This document shows positions 1 through 8,308 of a DNA stretch of 64,000 nt, in pieces. Within the stretch, counting starts at the first letter, position 1, and each line of letters opens with the position of its first letter. Below the pieces are notes generated by a model. The model did not search any database, was not told the DNA's origin, and saw nothing but the letters and a program-made list of their open reading frames with translations. This DNA is from Acidimicrobiales bacterium (GTDB lineage: Bacteria; Actinomycetota; Acidimicrobiia; Acidimicrobiales; GCA-2861595). A program made the position numbers and the translations under genes. The stretch is taken from contig DATAIT010000117.1 of the NCBI GenBank assembly GCA_036262515.1, forward strand, positions 16,045-80,044, in the 5' to 3' direction.

Positions 1-591
1 GCCGAAGAACGACCGGGCCAGGCCGTACACCACGAGGGCCGAGATGCTGAAGATGTAGATGTAGGTCGGGACGGCGAAGATCTGGCCGGACTCCTTGATG
101 CCCCGGAGGTTGGCCATCGTGATCAGGGCGATGAGCACCAGGGCGATCAGGACCCGCTTGTCCTCGAGGTCGGAGAACGCAGGGATGGAGATGATGGCCG
201 CCACGCCGGCCGAGATCGACACCGCCACCGTGAGGATGTAGTCGACGAGGATCGATGCGCCGGCCACCAGCGACGGGTACCTGCCGAGGTTCTCGCGACT
301 GACGACGTAGGAGCCGCCGCCCGACGGGTAGGCGAAGATCGTGCGGCGGTAGCTCGTCACGACGATGGCGAGCAGGAGCGCCACACCGACGGCGATGGGG
401 ATCAGACGGTCGAGGCCGAGCGTGAGGCTGCTGGCCCCGACGGCGGTGACGAACAGGATCTCCTCGGTCGCGTACGCGGTGGAGGAGATGGCGTCGGAGG
501 AGAAGACGGCCAGGGCGATGACCTTGGGGATCCGCTGGTGCTCCTGCTCGGCCGTCGCCAGGGGACGGCCCACCACGAGTCGCTTGAGCAT
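1..591 (-). CDS. APC-superfamily amino acid/cation permease, C-terminus off window
   Basis: This is an inner-membrane permease of the APC superfamily. The first 197 residues are present and the gene runs off the left edge. The N-terminus has the family's first-helix region, SSDAISSTAYATEE at about 31-44, followed by GGGSYVVSRE at 91-100 and long hydrophobic helices. It is read on the minus strand, divergent from trkA. The substrate cannot be told from this part. The order APC permease, two TrkA proteins, OB-fold protein resembles the mycobacterial ceoBC neighbourhood, so a link to potassium or amino acid uptake is plausible. I chose the ATG at 591. An in-frame GTG at 600 lies eight bases after TATCGT and is a credible leaderless start. 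Confidence 0.85.
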   Translation of the reverse strand, partial: MLKRLVVGRPLATAEQEHQRIPKVIALAVFSSDAISSTAYATEEILFVTAVGASSLTLGLDRLIPIAVGVALLLAIVVTSYRRTIFAYPSGGGSYVVSRENLGRYPSLVAGASILVDYILTVAVSISAGVAAIISIPAFSDLEDKRVLIALVLIALITMANLRGIKESGQIFAVPTYIYIFSISALVVYGLARSFFG

Positions 592-681
592 CTGGAGCAC
601 GAGGGGGGACGATAGGGCCTCGGCGCCGCGACGCGGATCGTCGAGTTGTGCGGAGAGATGGCGCTGCATTTGGATGTGGCG

Positions 682-1350
682 ATGCACGTCGTGGTGGTTG
701 GGTGCGGACGGGTGGGTTCGGAGCTGGCGAGGAACCTCGACCAGGCCGGCCATTCCGTCGCGGTGATCGACAAGGACCGCCGCGCGTTCCAGCGGTATCT
801 CCCCGACGACTGGGGGGGCAAGGCCGTGGTCGGCTTCGGCTTCGACCGCGACCACCTCGAGCAGGCCGGCGTCCGCGACGCCGAAGCGCTGGCGGCGGCG
901 ACGGGCGGCGACAACTCCAACATCCTCACCGCCCGCATCGCCCGCGAGACGTACCAGATACCGTCGGTGGTGGCCCGGATCCAGGATCCCCGCCGGGCCG
1001 TGATCTACGAGCGTCTCGGCATCCCCACCGTGGCCCAGGTCCAGTGGACCACCGACCAGGTGCAACGACGGCTGTTTCCCAGCGAGTCGGTCGTCGAGTG
1101 GTCCGACGCCTCGGGCGGCATCTCGCTGCTCGAGCGCATGCTCCCCGACGGATGGGCCGGGCAGCGTCTCAGCCGGGTGGGCCGGGGCGGCGCCTTCCGC
1201 GTGGCGGCCGTCACGCGGGCGGGCCTGGCCCAGATGGTGGGCCCCAACCTCGTGGGCCAGGAGGGCGACGTCCTGCACATCCTGGTCGCCCGCGAGCACG
1301 TCGAGGATCTCGACGCCCGCCTCAAGGCGGGGGCGGAGGCCGACCGGTGA
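682..1350 (+). CDS. trkA: Potassium uptake protein TrkA (first copy)
   Basis: This is a 222-residue cytosolic regulator of Trk/Ktr-type potassium channels. It has an N-terminal Rossmann domain with GCGRVGS at residues 7-13 and the acidic beta-2 end VIDKD that binds NAD(H) ribose. A smaller TrkA_C (RCK_C) domain follows, with GRGGAFRVAAVTR at its start. The ATG at 682 is preferred because the protein then begins directly at beta-strand 1 (MHVVVVGCG); upstream in-frame codons add only a few unlikely residues. Its stop overlaps the start of the second TrkA gene, so the two are translationally coupled. The membrane pore subunit TrkH/KtrB is not in the window. Confidence 0.93.
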   Translation: MHVVVVGCGRVGSELARNLDQAGHSVAVIDKDRRAFQRYLPDDWGGKAVVGFGFDRDHLEQAGVRDAEALAAATGGDNSNILTARIARETYQIPSVVARIQDPRRAVIYERLGIPTVAQVQWTTDQVQRRLFPSESVVEWSDASGGISLLERMLPDGWAGQRLSRVGRGGAFRVAAVTRAGLAQMVGPNLVGQEGDVLHILVAREHVEDLDARLKAGAEADR

Positions 1351-2003
1351 AGGTCGCCATCGCCGGCGGGGGCAACGTGGGCACGTACATCGCCGCCGAC
1401 CTCCACGCCGCCGGACACGACGTCCTCATCATCGAGCAGGACCCCGACGTCGTCGCCCGCGTGTCGCCGACGGTCGGCGTGCAGTGGTACGTGGGCGACG
1501 CCTGCGAGGTGTCGAACCTCCACGAGGCGGGCCTGGGCGACGCCGACGTCGTGGTGGCCGCCACCGGTGACGACGAGGACAACCTGGTCGTGTCGCTGCT
1601 GGCCAAGCAGGAGTTCGCCGTCCCCCGGGTCGTGGCCCGGGTGAACCACCCGAAGAACTACTGGCTGTTCAACGAGTCCTGGGGGGTCGACGTGTCGGTG
1701 TCGACGCCCCACCTGCTCACCGCCCTCGTCGAGGAGGCCGTGTCGGTGGGATCGCTCGTGCGCCTCCTCCAGTTCCGCGACGCCCAGCTGGTGGAGGTCA
1801 CGCTGGCCGATGACTCCCCAGCGGCCAAGCAGTCGATCCTCGACCTCGGGATCCCCCGCGACGCCACCGTGGTGGCCGTCGTGCGCGAGGGCCACGTGAT
1901 CGTTCCCCGTGGCGACACCGTGCTCCAGGCCGGGGACGAGGTCCTCGTGCTGGTCACGCCCGAGTCCGAAGAGGCCGTCCGCACCGTGCTCGTGTCGAGC
2001 TAG
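1347..2003 (+). CDS. trkA: Potassium uptake protein TrkA (second copy)
   Basis: This is a 218-residue TrkA paralog (CeoC-like) with Rossmann motif GGGNVGTY at residues 7-14, the acidic IIEQD segment and a C-terminal RCK_C domain around residues 135-218. It starts with GTG at 1347 inside the stop of the preceding trkA (GTGA overlap). The pair probably forms a heteromeric nucleotide-gated ring on a potassium transporter, as proposed for CeoB/CeoC in mycobacteria. No downstream gene on this strand follows; the next gene is convergent, 38 bases away. Confidence 0.93.
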   Translation: MKVAIAGGGNVGTYIAADLHAAGHDVLIIEQDPDVVARVSPTVGVQWYVGDACEVSNLHEAGLGDADVVVAATGDDEDNLVVSLLAKQEFAVPRVVARVNHPKNYWLFNESWGVDVSVSTPHLLTALVEEAVSVGSLVRLLQFRDAQLVEVTLADDSPAAKQSILDLGIPRDATVVAVVREGHVIVPRGDTVLQAGDEVLVLVTPESEEAVRTVLVSS

Positions 2004-2041
2004 CCCTCCGGTGCCCGCCCCGGGGTTGCGCGACGGGGGCG

Positions 2042-2407
2042 CTAGGCGAGCAGCTCGTAGCGCGGGTTCATGATGAGCAGACGGCCGCCCCTGCCCTTGG
2101 GGGCGCCACGCCCGCTGACCTTCAGGCGGCGGCCGGCGGCCACACCGGCGATGTGCGTGCGGCCCGTCCACATGACCTCGAGCGAGCCCGTGCCGTCCTT
2201 CACCGTGGCCTCCAGCCACGGGGAGCCGTCCGGCCGGGGAACGATGCGCACGTTCGAGATCTCACCGACCACCGACACCTCGACGCGCGGCTCGCACTCG
2301 CAGATGCACGTCACCCCGTCGACCTGGGAGCAGAACTCCCGGAGCCGGTCGCGGTCGAGCTCGCTGACCGGGGTGGTGAGGCGCTTGAGCGCCTTCTTGA
2401 GCGCCAT
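2042..2407 (-). CDS. OB-fold nucleic acid-binding protein
   Basis: This is a 121-residue protein with a predicted OB-fold. A helical N-terminus (MALKKALKRLTTPVSELDRDR) is followed by beta-strand-rich sequence such as VSVVGEISNVRIVPR and LEATVKDGTGSLEVMW, the pattern of tRNA_anti/RecG-type OB domains. Homologs sit beside ceoB/ceoC in mycobacteria, so the neighbourhood looks conserved. Nucleic-acid binding is inferred from the fold only; no partner or enzymatic activity can be assigned. Confidence 0.8.
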   Translation of the reverse strand: MALKKALKRLTTPVSELDRDRLREFCSQVDGVTCICECEPRVEVSVVGEISNVRIVPRPDGSPWLEATVKDGTGSLEVMWTGRTHIAGVAAGRRLKVSGRGAPKGRGGRLLIMNPRYELLA

Positions 2408-2433
2408 GGATCAGTTGTACCCCATGGCCGGGA

Positions 2434-2916
2434 CTACGCCGTCCCGTCGAGGTCCAGCGGCCCGTCGAAGTCCTCGGTGGGGCCGCAGAACATGATGAGG
2501 CGCACCGACGTCCCCGCCTCCGAGGGATCGAAGGCCACCTCGTCGACCAGCGTGCGGATGAGGGGGATCCCGAGGCCGCGCTCGAAGTTGAGACGCTCGG
2601 GGTCGGTGACCGGAGGGTGCTCGGGCAGCTGGCCCGGATCGAAGCCCTGGCCCCTGTCCTCGACCTGTACCTCCAGGCGGTCGTCGGACTCCGACCACCG
2701 CAGGGTCACGCGCTCGTCGACGTGGACGTCGGCGTGGGCCTCGATGGCGTTGGTGCACGCCTCGGAGACGGCCAGCTTCAGGTCGTCGATGCGCTCCTCG
2801 GCCAGGGTCCGGCGTGCCGTCGCCAGCGACGACATCACCAGGCGGGCCAGACCGACGTACTCCGCCCGGGCGGGGATCTCCAGCTCGATGACCGGGTCGA
2901 CCTCGACAGCGCCCAC
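2434..2916 (-). CDS. Anti-sigma factor / RsbW-like serine kinase
   Basis: This is a 160-residue GHKL-type histidine-kinase-like ATPase of the RsbW/SpoIIAB class. The N-box KLAVSEACTNAIEAH and the G-boxes DRGQGFDP and RGLGIPLI are intact. Such proteins hold a sigma factor and are released when they bind an unphosphorylated STAS antagonist, which they also phosphorylate. The cognate antagonist gene lies immediately upstream, with five bases between its stop and the GTG start at 2916. No sigma factor is encoded beside them, so the target must lie elsewhere. Confidence 0.88.
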   Translation of the reverse strand: MGAVEVDPVIELEIPARAEYVGLARLVMSSLATARRTLAEERIDDLKLAVSEACTNAIEAHADVHVDERVTLRWSESDDRLEVQVEDRGQGFDPGQLPEHPPVTDPERLNFERGLGIPLIRTLVDEVAFDPSEAGTSVRLIMFCGPTEDFDGPLDLDGTA

Positions 2917-2921
2917 CCGCC

Positions 2922-3263
2922 CTACTTGGCGGTCGTGGCCGCGTCGACGGATTCGAAGATCGTGAACACCTTGGTGAGACCGGTGATCTCGAACACCTTG
3001 AGGATGCGCTGCTGCGTGCACACCAGGTTGAGGTCGCCCTCGTGGCTGCGCAGCCGCTTGAGGCCCCCGACCAGGACGCCGAGGCCGGTGGAGTCGAGGA
3101 AGTCGACGGCTTCGAGGTCGACGACGATGTGGTGCTTGCCCTTGCTGACCAGCTCCACCAGCTTCTCCCGCAGCCGGGGTGCCGTGTACACGTCGACCTC
3201 GCCCCGCACGGCGAGCACGGTGATGCCGTTGTCGTACTCGGTGACGTCGAGACCGAGATCCAT
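2922..3263 (-). CDS. Anti-sigma factor antagonist (STAS domain, RsbV-like)
   Basis: This is a 113-residue single STAS domain. The phosphorylatable serine lies in [13 protein letters not shown], the usual site attacked by the partner RsbW-like kinase. The rest follows the RsbV/SpoIIAA pattern: [15 protein letters not shown] near residue 20 and [12 protein letters not shown] before the active serine. A strong ribosome site GGGAGG sits upstream of the ATG at 3263. With the downstream kinase it forms a partner-switching pair controlling an unidentified sigma factor. Confidence 0.92.
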   Translation of the reverse strand: MDLGLDVTEYDNGITVLAVRGEVDVYTAPRLREKLVELVSKGKHHIVVDLEAVDFLDSTGLGVLVGGLKRLRSHEGDLNLVCTQQRILKVFEITGLTKVFTIFESVDAATTAK

Positions 3264-3381
3264 GACGAGCCTCCCTCTGGGCGCTCGCGCGCCGCTTGCC
3301 TCCAGAAGCTACCCCGCTCCGCCTCCGCCCAGACACTCCGGCGGACGGGGCCGCCGAGCGCTCGCAGCTCTCGGGACCCGA

Positions 3382-4770
3382 CTAGACGCTGGTGGGGACC
3401 TCGCGGCGGGGTTCGGGCCGCGTCCGGGGCCGGGCCCGGCGTGACGCAGGGGCAGGTCGCTTCCTGCCCGCGGAGGCGTCGGTGGCCACGACGACCGGGG
3501 CGAAGTCGGGTGCTCCGATGTCGTCGAGCGTGGGGGCCGGCGCAGGCTTGCGCCTGCCCAGGCGGCCCGTGCGCGACGACGCCTCCCACGCGTCTCCGGG
3601 CGAGGGAACCTCGGGATCGAGCACCTCGAGCGGGATCCGGTTGACCTCGCTCTTCACCCACAGGACGTGCATGAGCAGCACGGTGGCGAGCAGCCCGGCT
3701 GCGAAGAACGTCATCGTCCGGGCCCGGCTGTCGCTCGAGCTCTCGGCGCCCAGCTCCCGGTACTGGGTGCCGTCGGCCGCGAGCTCCGCGTCGCCGCCGC
3801 CCTGCTCGTCGTCGAGCGTGCCGTCCGAGGCGACGGAGGGGAACGGAAGCGTGCTCTGGAACCCGGGATCGGGGAGCGGCACGGTGCGGGGTGTCACGCT
3901 GCGGGTCTGGCCGCGCACGGTGTCGAAGCCCGACAGGTCGACCTTGCCGGGGGTGGCGACGGCCCCGGGGCTCCCGGCGGGCACGGACGACGCCGTGCCG
4001 GCGCCGGCGGCGGGTGTCCCCGCGACCGCAGGTGCCGCCGTGGTGGGCGGCGGCGGCGGGTCGGGCACCTTGGCCACGGCGTCGGCGGTGAGGGCCGAGG
4101 GATCCGACGTGAGCTCCTCGTCGCCGGGCACGCCGGCTCGCACGGCCACCACCAGGTAGCGGTAGTCGCCACCGCCGCTGGCCGTGGACGCGTCGAGGTA
4201 GCTGGTGTCGCCCGCCTTCGGCTTGGCCAGGACGGTGAAGTCGTTGCTGGTCCCCTTGGCCCGCTTGACCTCGTAGCGGATGAGATCGGGTTCGGGGTTG
4301 GCCTTCCACGTGACGGTCACGGCGCGGGACGCGGCGTCGACGACGGCCTTGACGCCGGTGGGGGGCGTCGCCGGGGCGGCCACGAGGAAGTCGATGGTCT
4401 GCGTGGCCGTCTCCTCGGGGCCGAGCCCGACGATGCCGCGCTGGCGGCCCGTCGCCGTGATCGTGGCCGAGTAGGCCCCGTTGTAGGCGAGCTTCACCGG
4501 AAAGCTCACGGTCTGGGGGGATTCCTCGGGCGGCGCGCTGGCGCTGATCGACGCGTGCGCGCCGCTCACCTTGAGCGTGATGGGCGCGGTCAGGGTGCCG
4601 TTGATGGCGACTCGTGCGGAGACGGTGACGGCGTCGTCGTCGATCTGGCCGATGGGCGACAGGAAGGTGATCGACGGTGGCGCGGCCATGGCCGGCGCCG
4701 CCGCTCCCAACCCGGCCAGGACGGCCAGCCCGACGGCGGCCGCCGCCTTCCGGGAGAAGCGCGTGCTCAT
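3382..4770 (-). CDS. Secreted/membrane FN3-domain protein with cytoplasmic tail
   Basis: This is a 462-residue surface protein of unknown function. It has a Sec signal peptide ending near AMAAPP (residue ~30), a beta-rich region to ~130, and a fibronectin type III-like domain about 135-230 (TPPTGVKAVV, DLIRYEVKRAK). A Pro/Ala/Gly-rich linker follows, then one transmembrane helix at about 352-371, and a ~90-residue basic, proline-rich tail predicted to be inside. No LPXTG/LAXTG sorting signal is visible, although a sortase gene lies directly upstream and overlaps it by four bases (ATGA). It may be a partner rather than a substrate of that sortase. Confidence 0.75.
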   Translation of the reverse strand: MSTRFSRKAAAAVGLAVLAGLGAAAPAMAAPPSITFLSPIGQIDDDAVTVSARVAINGTLTAPITLKVSGAHASISASAPPEESPQTVSFPVKLAYNGAYSATITATGRQRGIVGLGPEETATQTIDFLVAAPATPPTGVKAVVDAASRAVTVTWKANPEPDLIRYEVKRAKGTSNDFTVLAKPKAGDTSYLDASTASGGGDYRYLVVAVRAGVPGDEELTSDPSALTADAVAKVPDPPPPPTTAAPAVAGTPAAGAGTASSVPAGSPGAVATPGKVDLSGFDTVRGQTRSVTPRTVPLPDPGFQSTLPFPSVASDGTLDDEQGGGDAELAADGTQYRELGAESSSDSRARTMTFFAAGLLATVLLMHVLWVKSEVNRIPLEVLDPEVPSPGDAWEASSRTGRLGRRKPAPAPTLDDIGAPDFAPVVVATDASAGRKRPAPASRRARPRTRPEPRREVPTSV

Positions 4771-5390
4771 GCGTTCGTCGCCGCGCCCTTCGTGAGCGCA
4801 GCCTTCACGACCAGGCGCTCCTTGGCCGAACCCTTCGGATGGCACGTCGTGAGGGTCAAGGCGTGTACGGAGGCGTCGTTGGCCACGACGGAGAAGTCGA
4901 CCGGCGTGGTGACGAACGGCGCCTTGCTGACCTCGTAGGTGCACGAGCCGATGGGCGTCTCGAGGATGATCGTGTCACCCGGCTTCAACCGGTCGACGTT
5001 GGCGAAGGGCTTGCCGTAGGTGGTGCGGTGCCCAGCGATGGACACGTTGCCGGCCTCGCACGGCAGCGGCGTCTTCGGGTAGTGCCCGGCGCCCGCGCGC
5101 AACGCGCTGGCCGAGGTTCCCTCCACGACGACCACATCGACATCGAGGGCGGGGATCTTGATCCTCGTGAGGGCGTCGCCGTCCTCGATCGTGCCCGCCT
5201 TGTACCGGGCCACGTGCTCGGGGCTGGCGATCTGGCGCTTGAGCCGGCTCTGCACCCGGCTCTGGTAGAAGTTCGTGTACACGGGGTACCCGAGCAGCCC
5301 GACGGCCGAGACGAACAGCACCACCGACAGCGCCGACAGCCCGAAGCGGGCGGCGCGGGATCGACGGAGCGTGTTGATCAGGGAGTCCAC
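4767..5390 (-). CDS. Class E sortase
   Basis: This is a 207-residue membrane-anchored transpeptidase that cleaves a sorting signal and attaches surface proteins to the cell wall. It has one N-terminal transmembrane segment (~17-38) and a catalytic triad: His121 in AGHRTTYG, Cys183 in TLTTCHP and Arg192 in KERLVV. The TLTTC-P form is typical of actinobacterial class E enzymes. It starts with GTG at 5390, preceded by AGGAG at suitable spacing. It is the first gene of a two-gene unit with the FN3 protein and lies downstream of the Tad pilus operon on the same strand. Confidence 0.92.
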   Translation of the reverse strand: MDSLINTLRRSRAARFGLSALSVVLFVSAVGLLGYPVYTNFYQSRVQSRLKRQIASPEHVARYKAGTIEDGDALTRIKIPALDVDVVVVEGTSASALRAGAGHYPKTPLPCEAGNVSIAGHRTTYGKPFANVDRLKPGDTIILETPIGSCTYEVSKAPFVTTPVDFSVVANDASVHALTLTTCHPKGSAKERLVVKAALTKGAATNA

Positions 5391-5795
5391 GGTTCTTCTC
5401 CTCGACGTGGGCAGATCGGCAACAGGGACGGTTGGGTCGCGAGAGGTCGGCTCGGGCCAACCCCTCGTGTCAGGAACGGCGGCGCAGGGCGGACAGTTCC
5501 CGGCTTTCTAACGGGGGCGGACAACGAAACGGCGGACGAGGACGCCAGCCCCGGCACGCCCGCTCCGGCGAGGGGCGGGGCCGGTGACGGCGCCCACGAG
5601 CGTGGCTGCCGCGCCCGGTGCTGCGACCCGTCGGATGACTGCCATGATTCCCCGTCCTTGTCGGAACAACGTCGCCTCGCCCGGCACCCGTCTCCGCCGG
5701 CTATCACTAGACGGCCCGAGCCGGGCCCCATGACGCAGTTTCGGGCCGAATCCGGAGAGAGTGCGGCGCATCTGGGACAGGACGGCCGGAACCGC
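5391..5795 (-). other. 405-base gap between tadE and sortase
   Basis: No protein of recognisable family is encoded in this stretch. On the minus strand it holds one short open frame (5508-5645) with a plausible ribosome site, and the sortase leader with AGGAG. GC-rich segments around 5660-5720 could fold, but I could not match them to the conserved core of a known riboswitch. It probably contains the promoter of the sortase-FN3 unit. Confidence 0.5.
5508..5645 (-). CDS. Possible 45-residue small protein in Tad locus
   Basis: This short minus-strand frame starts with ATG preceded by GGACGGGGA and ends at TAG. The product is basic and Ala/Val/Arg-rich (MAVIRRVAAPGAAATLVGAV at the N-terminus), with only a weak hydrophobic stretch. 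Position between tadE and sortase would suit a small secreted pilus component, but there is no recognisable pilin motif. It may be non-coding. Confidence 0.22.
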   Translation of the reverse strand: MAVIRRVAAPGAAATLVGAVTGPAPRRSGRAGAGVLVRRFVVRPR

Positions 5796-6224
5796 TCAGA
5801 ACTCACGCCTCATGGAGGCACGGCCCTCCATGAGAACGTCGGGAAGAAGGGGTCCGATCATAGGGGCAACCGTCGGGGAGCGATACGAGACGGTCACCGA
5901 CACCAGGCGCCCGGTCGCGTCGGGCACGACGCGGACGTCCAGCCGGGCCGGATCGAGCGACGCGGCGGCCAGCGCCGCCCGGCGGGCTGCGTCACGGGAC
6001 GGGTCGACCGCCGCCGCCCTGGCTGCCTCCCGTGCCGCATGCACGACGAGGACCTGGTCGCGCACGACCAGGGCCGTCTGGACGACGAGGAGGAGGAGCA
6101 TGGCGACGATCGGCAGGACCAGCGCCACCTCCACCGCCGCCTGCCCGCCTGCACCCCGTGGCGGCCGCCGGGCGGCCACGGCCGCACCGCGGCGGAGACG
6201 TGGTGCGGCCGTGGACCGCCTCAT
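5796..6224 (-). CDS. tadE: TadE-family pseudopilin
   Basis: This is a 142-residue TadE-like minor pilin of the Flp/Tad pilus. A basic N-terminus leads to the type IV-like processing region GGQAAVEVALVLPIVAMLLL, where cleavage would follow glycine and leave a glutamate near position 5 of the mature protein. The following hydrophobic helix and the EAARAAAVDPS region are typical. It is the last recognisable gene of the minus-strand Tad operon, 25 bases after the DUF4244 gene. Confidence 0.88.
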   Translation of the reverse strand: MRRSTAAPRLRRGAAVAARRPPRGAGGQAAVEVALVLPIVAMLLLLVVQTALVVRDQVLVVHAAREAARAAAVDPSRDAARRAALAAASLDPARLDVRVVPDATGRLVSVTVSYRSPTVAPMIGPLLPDVLMEGRASMRREF

Positions 6225-6249
6225 GGCCGGTGGACGTTGTTGGGACGCG

Positions 6250-6510
6250 TCACTTGGCGCGGTCGAGCAGCCGGTCCATGACGGCGTCGAGAAGCCGCCC
6301 CACCCGGTCGGTGCGGGCCGCCCACCCGGTTACGAGCAGGGCCACGGCCGCCGCTCCGAGGAGGACGAGGGCGTACTCGGCGGACGCCTGCCCCCGCTCG
6401 TCTCGGCGGCGGGCGGCGGGGGGAAGCCGCGAGGGCAGATCGGCGAGGGACGAGAGGACGAACACGTAGACAGCGAGCACTTGGGGCTTCCCTTCGGTGG
6501 GGACGAGCAT
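6250..6510 (-). CDS. DUF4244/Flp-like small pilin protein
   Basis: This is an 86-residue protein (76 if the GTG at 6480 is used). It carries the prepilin-like segment DERGQASAEYALVLLGAAAV, with a G|Q cleavage site and the conserved SAEY of actinobacterial DUF4244/Flp pilins, then one hydrophobic helix. It sits between tadC and tadE, where the major pilin is normally found. The ATG at 6510 abuts the tadC stop and has a poor ribosome site; the GTG at 6480 has GGGA about nine bases upstream, so the start is uncertain. Confidence 0.8.
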   Translation of the reverse strand: MLVPTEGKPQVLAVYVFVLSSLADLPSRLPPAARRRDERGQASAEYALVLLGAAAVALLVTGWAARTDRVGRLLDAVMDRLLDRAK

Positions 6511-7299
6511 CTACAGGCGCAGCTCCCGGAGGGCGCCGGCGACGAGAGGCGCCACGGTGAGCAGCGCGAAGGCGGGGAGGATGCACACGATCAGGGGGAA
6601 GAGCAGGGTGACGGGCACGCGGCGGGCTGTTGCTTCGGCCCGTCGCTGGCGCTGGAGGCGGACGTCGTCGGCCAGGCGGTGCAGGGCCGGCAGGACCGGC
6701 GTGCCGTAGCGCTCGCACCCGGCCAGGACGGCGGCCAGCGGGCGGGTGGGCTCCCCCGCCCGCACGGGGAGATCGTCGAGCGCGTCGGCCAGGCGCCGGC
6801 CGCCACCCACTTCGGCCGAGATGCGCCGCACCTCGTCGGCCAGCGGCCCGCTCCCCCGGCGCCCGGCGGCGGCGAGGGCGAGCGAGACGTTGCAGCCGGC
6901 ACCGACGGCCAGCACGAGCAGGTCGACGGTGTCGGGAAGGGCCGCCTCGAGCCCCCGTAGGCGGCGGCGCTCGGACACCCGCGCCCGGTGCCCCGGCAGG
7001 ATCACCGCGGCAGCGATGACGAGCGGTGCCAGGAGCGGGGCGACTGCGAACACGGCCAGGGCGGCGACGGTGAGCGTCCCGACCGTGCGCGACCGGCTGG
7101 AGGTGACGATGGCCACGGGGAGGCGGCGCTGCACCAAGCGTCCGACGGCGGAGACCACACCGTCCGCCGCCTTCCGGGTGGCGCGGCTGCGCAGCGCCGG
7201 CTCCGCCAGCGCCCGGACCCTCGGCGGTGCCGGGCGGTGCCGGGCCACGGCGGTGAGGACCATCGCCGTCCACGCCGCGCCCAGCACGACCGGCGTCAT
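6511..7299 (-). CDS. tadC: TadC-like pilus assembly membrane protein (T2SF domain)
   Basis: This is a 262-residue inner-membrane platform protein of the Tad secretion machine. It contains a type II secretion F domain (VDLLVLAVGAGCNVSLAL, then LADALDDLP) between hydrophobic segments at about 70-100 and 225-255. With TadB it forms the platform that couples the TadA motor to pilin extrusion. The ATG at 7299 fits the hydrophobic N-terminus MTPVVLGAAWTAMVLT; longer in-frame extensions are low-complexity Arg/Pro sequence and unlikely. Confidence 0.88.
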   Translation of the reverse strand: MTPVVLGAAWTAMVLTAVARHRPAPPRVRALAEPALRSRATRKAADGVVSAVGRLVQRRLPVAIVTSSRSRTVGTLTVAALAVFAVAPLLAPLVIAAAVILPGHRARVSERRRLRGLEAALPDTVDLLVLAVGAGCNVSLALAAAGRRGSGPLADEVRRISAEVGGGRRLADALDDLPVRAGEPTRPLAAVLAGCERYGTPVLPALHRLADDVRLQRQRRAEATARRVPVTLLFPLIVCILPAFALLTVAPLVAGALRELRL

Positions 7300-7363
7300 C
7301 CGTGCACCCGGCGACCTGGCCCGGGGGCGACTGCCGGCCGGGGGCGGGCCGGGCTGCGGCTCG

Positions 7364-8308
7364 TCACCCTGCCACTCTCGTGAGGCGGGCCATCCACAGG
7401 GCTCCGGCCGCATCGAGCGCCAGCCCGGCGGCGAGCAGGACGAGGCCGGCGGTCGTGCGGAGGAGGAACGCCGACGAGCGCGGGTCGACGAGGGACGAGA
7501 GGGCGCAGAAGGCCACGGGCGCGATCGCCATGACCACGGCAGACGCCCGCGCCTGGGTGGCCAGGGCGCGGGTCTCCCCCTCGGCGGCGAGGCGCTGGCG
7601 AAGGGTGGCGGCGACCGAGTCGACGGCGGAGGCCGCCGGTCCGCCGGTCTCGGCCGCCAGGCACAGGGCGGCCACGACGAGGACGACGCCACGGAGCGGC
7701 CGGCGTCCGGCCCACGACTCCAGGGCGGCCACGACCCCGGCGCCCCGCTCGGTGGCCGTGGCCACCTCGGCCAGATCGGCCCCCAAAGCGCCGGGCGTGA
7801 CCGCCGCGGCCTCGCCCAGCGCCTGGCGCAGCGACGCCCCCGACCGCAGTGCCGCCGCGATCGCTTCGACGGCGCCGGGCAGCGCAGCCTCGATCCGGGC
7901 CGGGCCACGATGGCGCAGCAGGCGCCACGCCACGTAGGGGGCGGCGGCGGCCACCGCGACGGCCAGGAGCGCCGCCCCGACGCCGCCCGCCAGGCCCGCG
8001 CCCACTACGGCGGTGACGCTGCCGCCGGCCCAGACGGTCCACACCGTGGTCGGCGCCACGGAGGTGGCGGTCTCGGCCACCCGGGCCGGCAGCCACGGCG
8101 GGGGCGCCAGCAGTGCGGCAGTACCCGTGCCCGCGGCGCCGGCCCGCCGGCTCGCGCCCCAGGCCGGTCGGGACGCGGCGGACCGGGCTCGTGCCGCGGC
8201 CCGGGCCCGCCCGCATCCGACGACTGCGGCGCGCCCGGCACCGGCCGTCACGAGCACAAGGGCGCCCGCCACGGCGCCGGTCGCCGCCGAGAGGGTCGAG
8301 GGCGTCAT
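7364..8308 (-). CDS. tadB: TadB-like pilus assembly membrane protein (T2SF domain)
   Basis: This is a 314-residue polytopic protein with hydrophobic segments near the N-terminus, at ~95-125 and at the C-terminus, flanking a T2SF domain (IEALPG-type start IEAALPGAVEAIAAALRSG, then SLRQALGEAA). Its ATG overlaps the tadA stop (ATGA), so motor and platform are co-translated. It is similar in layout to TadC but longer at the N-terminus, as usual for actinobacterial Tad pairs. Confidence 0.9.
   Translation of the reverse strand: MTPSTLSAATGAVAGALVLVTAGAGRAAVVGCGRARAAARARSAASRPAWGASRRAGAAGTGTAALLAPPPWLPARVAETATSVAPTTVWTVWAGGSVTAVVGAGLAGGVGAALLAVAVAAAAPYVAWRLLRHRGPARIEAALPGAVEAIAAALRSGASLRQALGEAAAVTPGALGADLAEVATATERGAGVVAALESWAGRRPLRGVVLVVAALCLAAETGGPAASAVDSVAATLRQRLAAEGETRALATQARASAVVMAIAPVAFCALSSLVDPRSSAFLLRTTAGLVLLAAGLALDAAGALWMARLTRVAG

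Noticed and set aside
2411..4309. Minus-strand frame of 632 codons across the FN3, RsbV and RsbW genes
   Set aside because: It crosses three real genes in another frame and has no recognisable domain.
5391..5795. Cyclic-di-GMP or cyclic-di-AMP riboswitch before the sortase gene
   Set aside because: I looked for the conserved GEMM core and ydaO-type elements on the minus strand and could not match them by eye.
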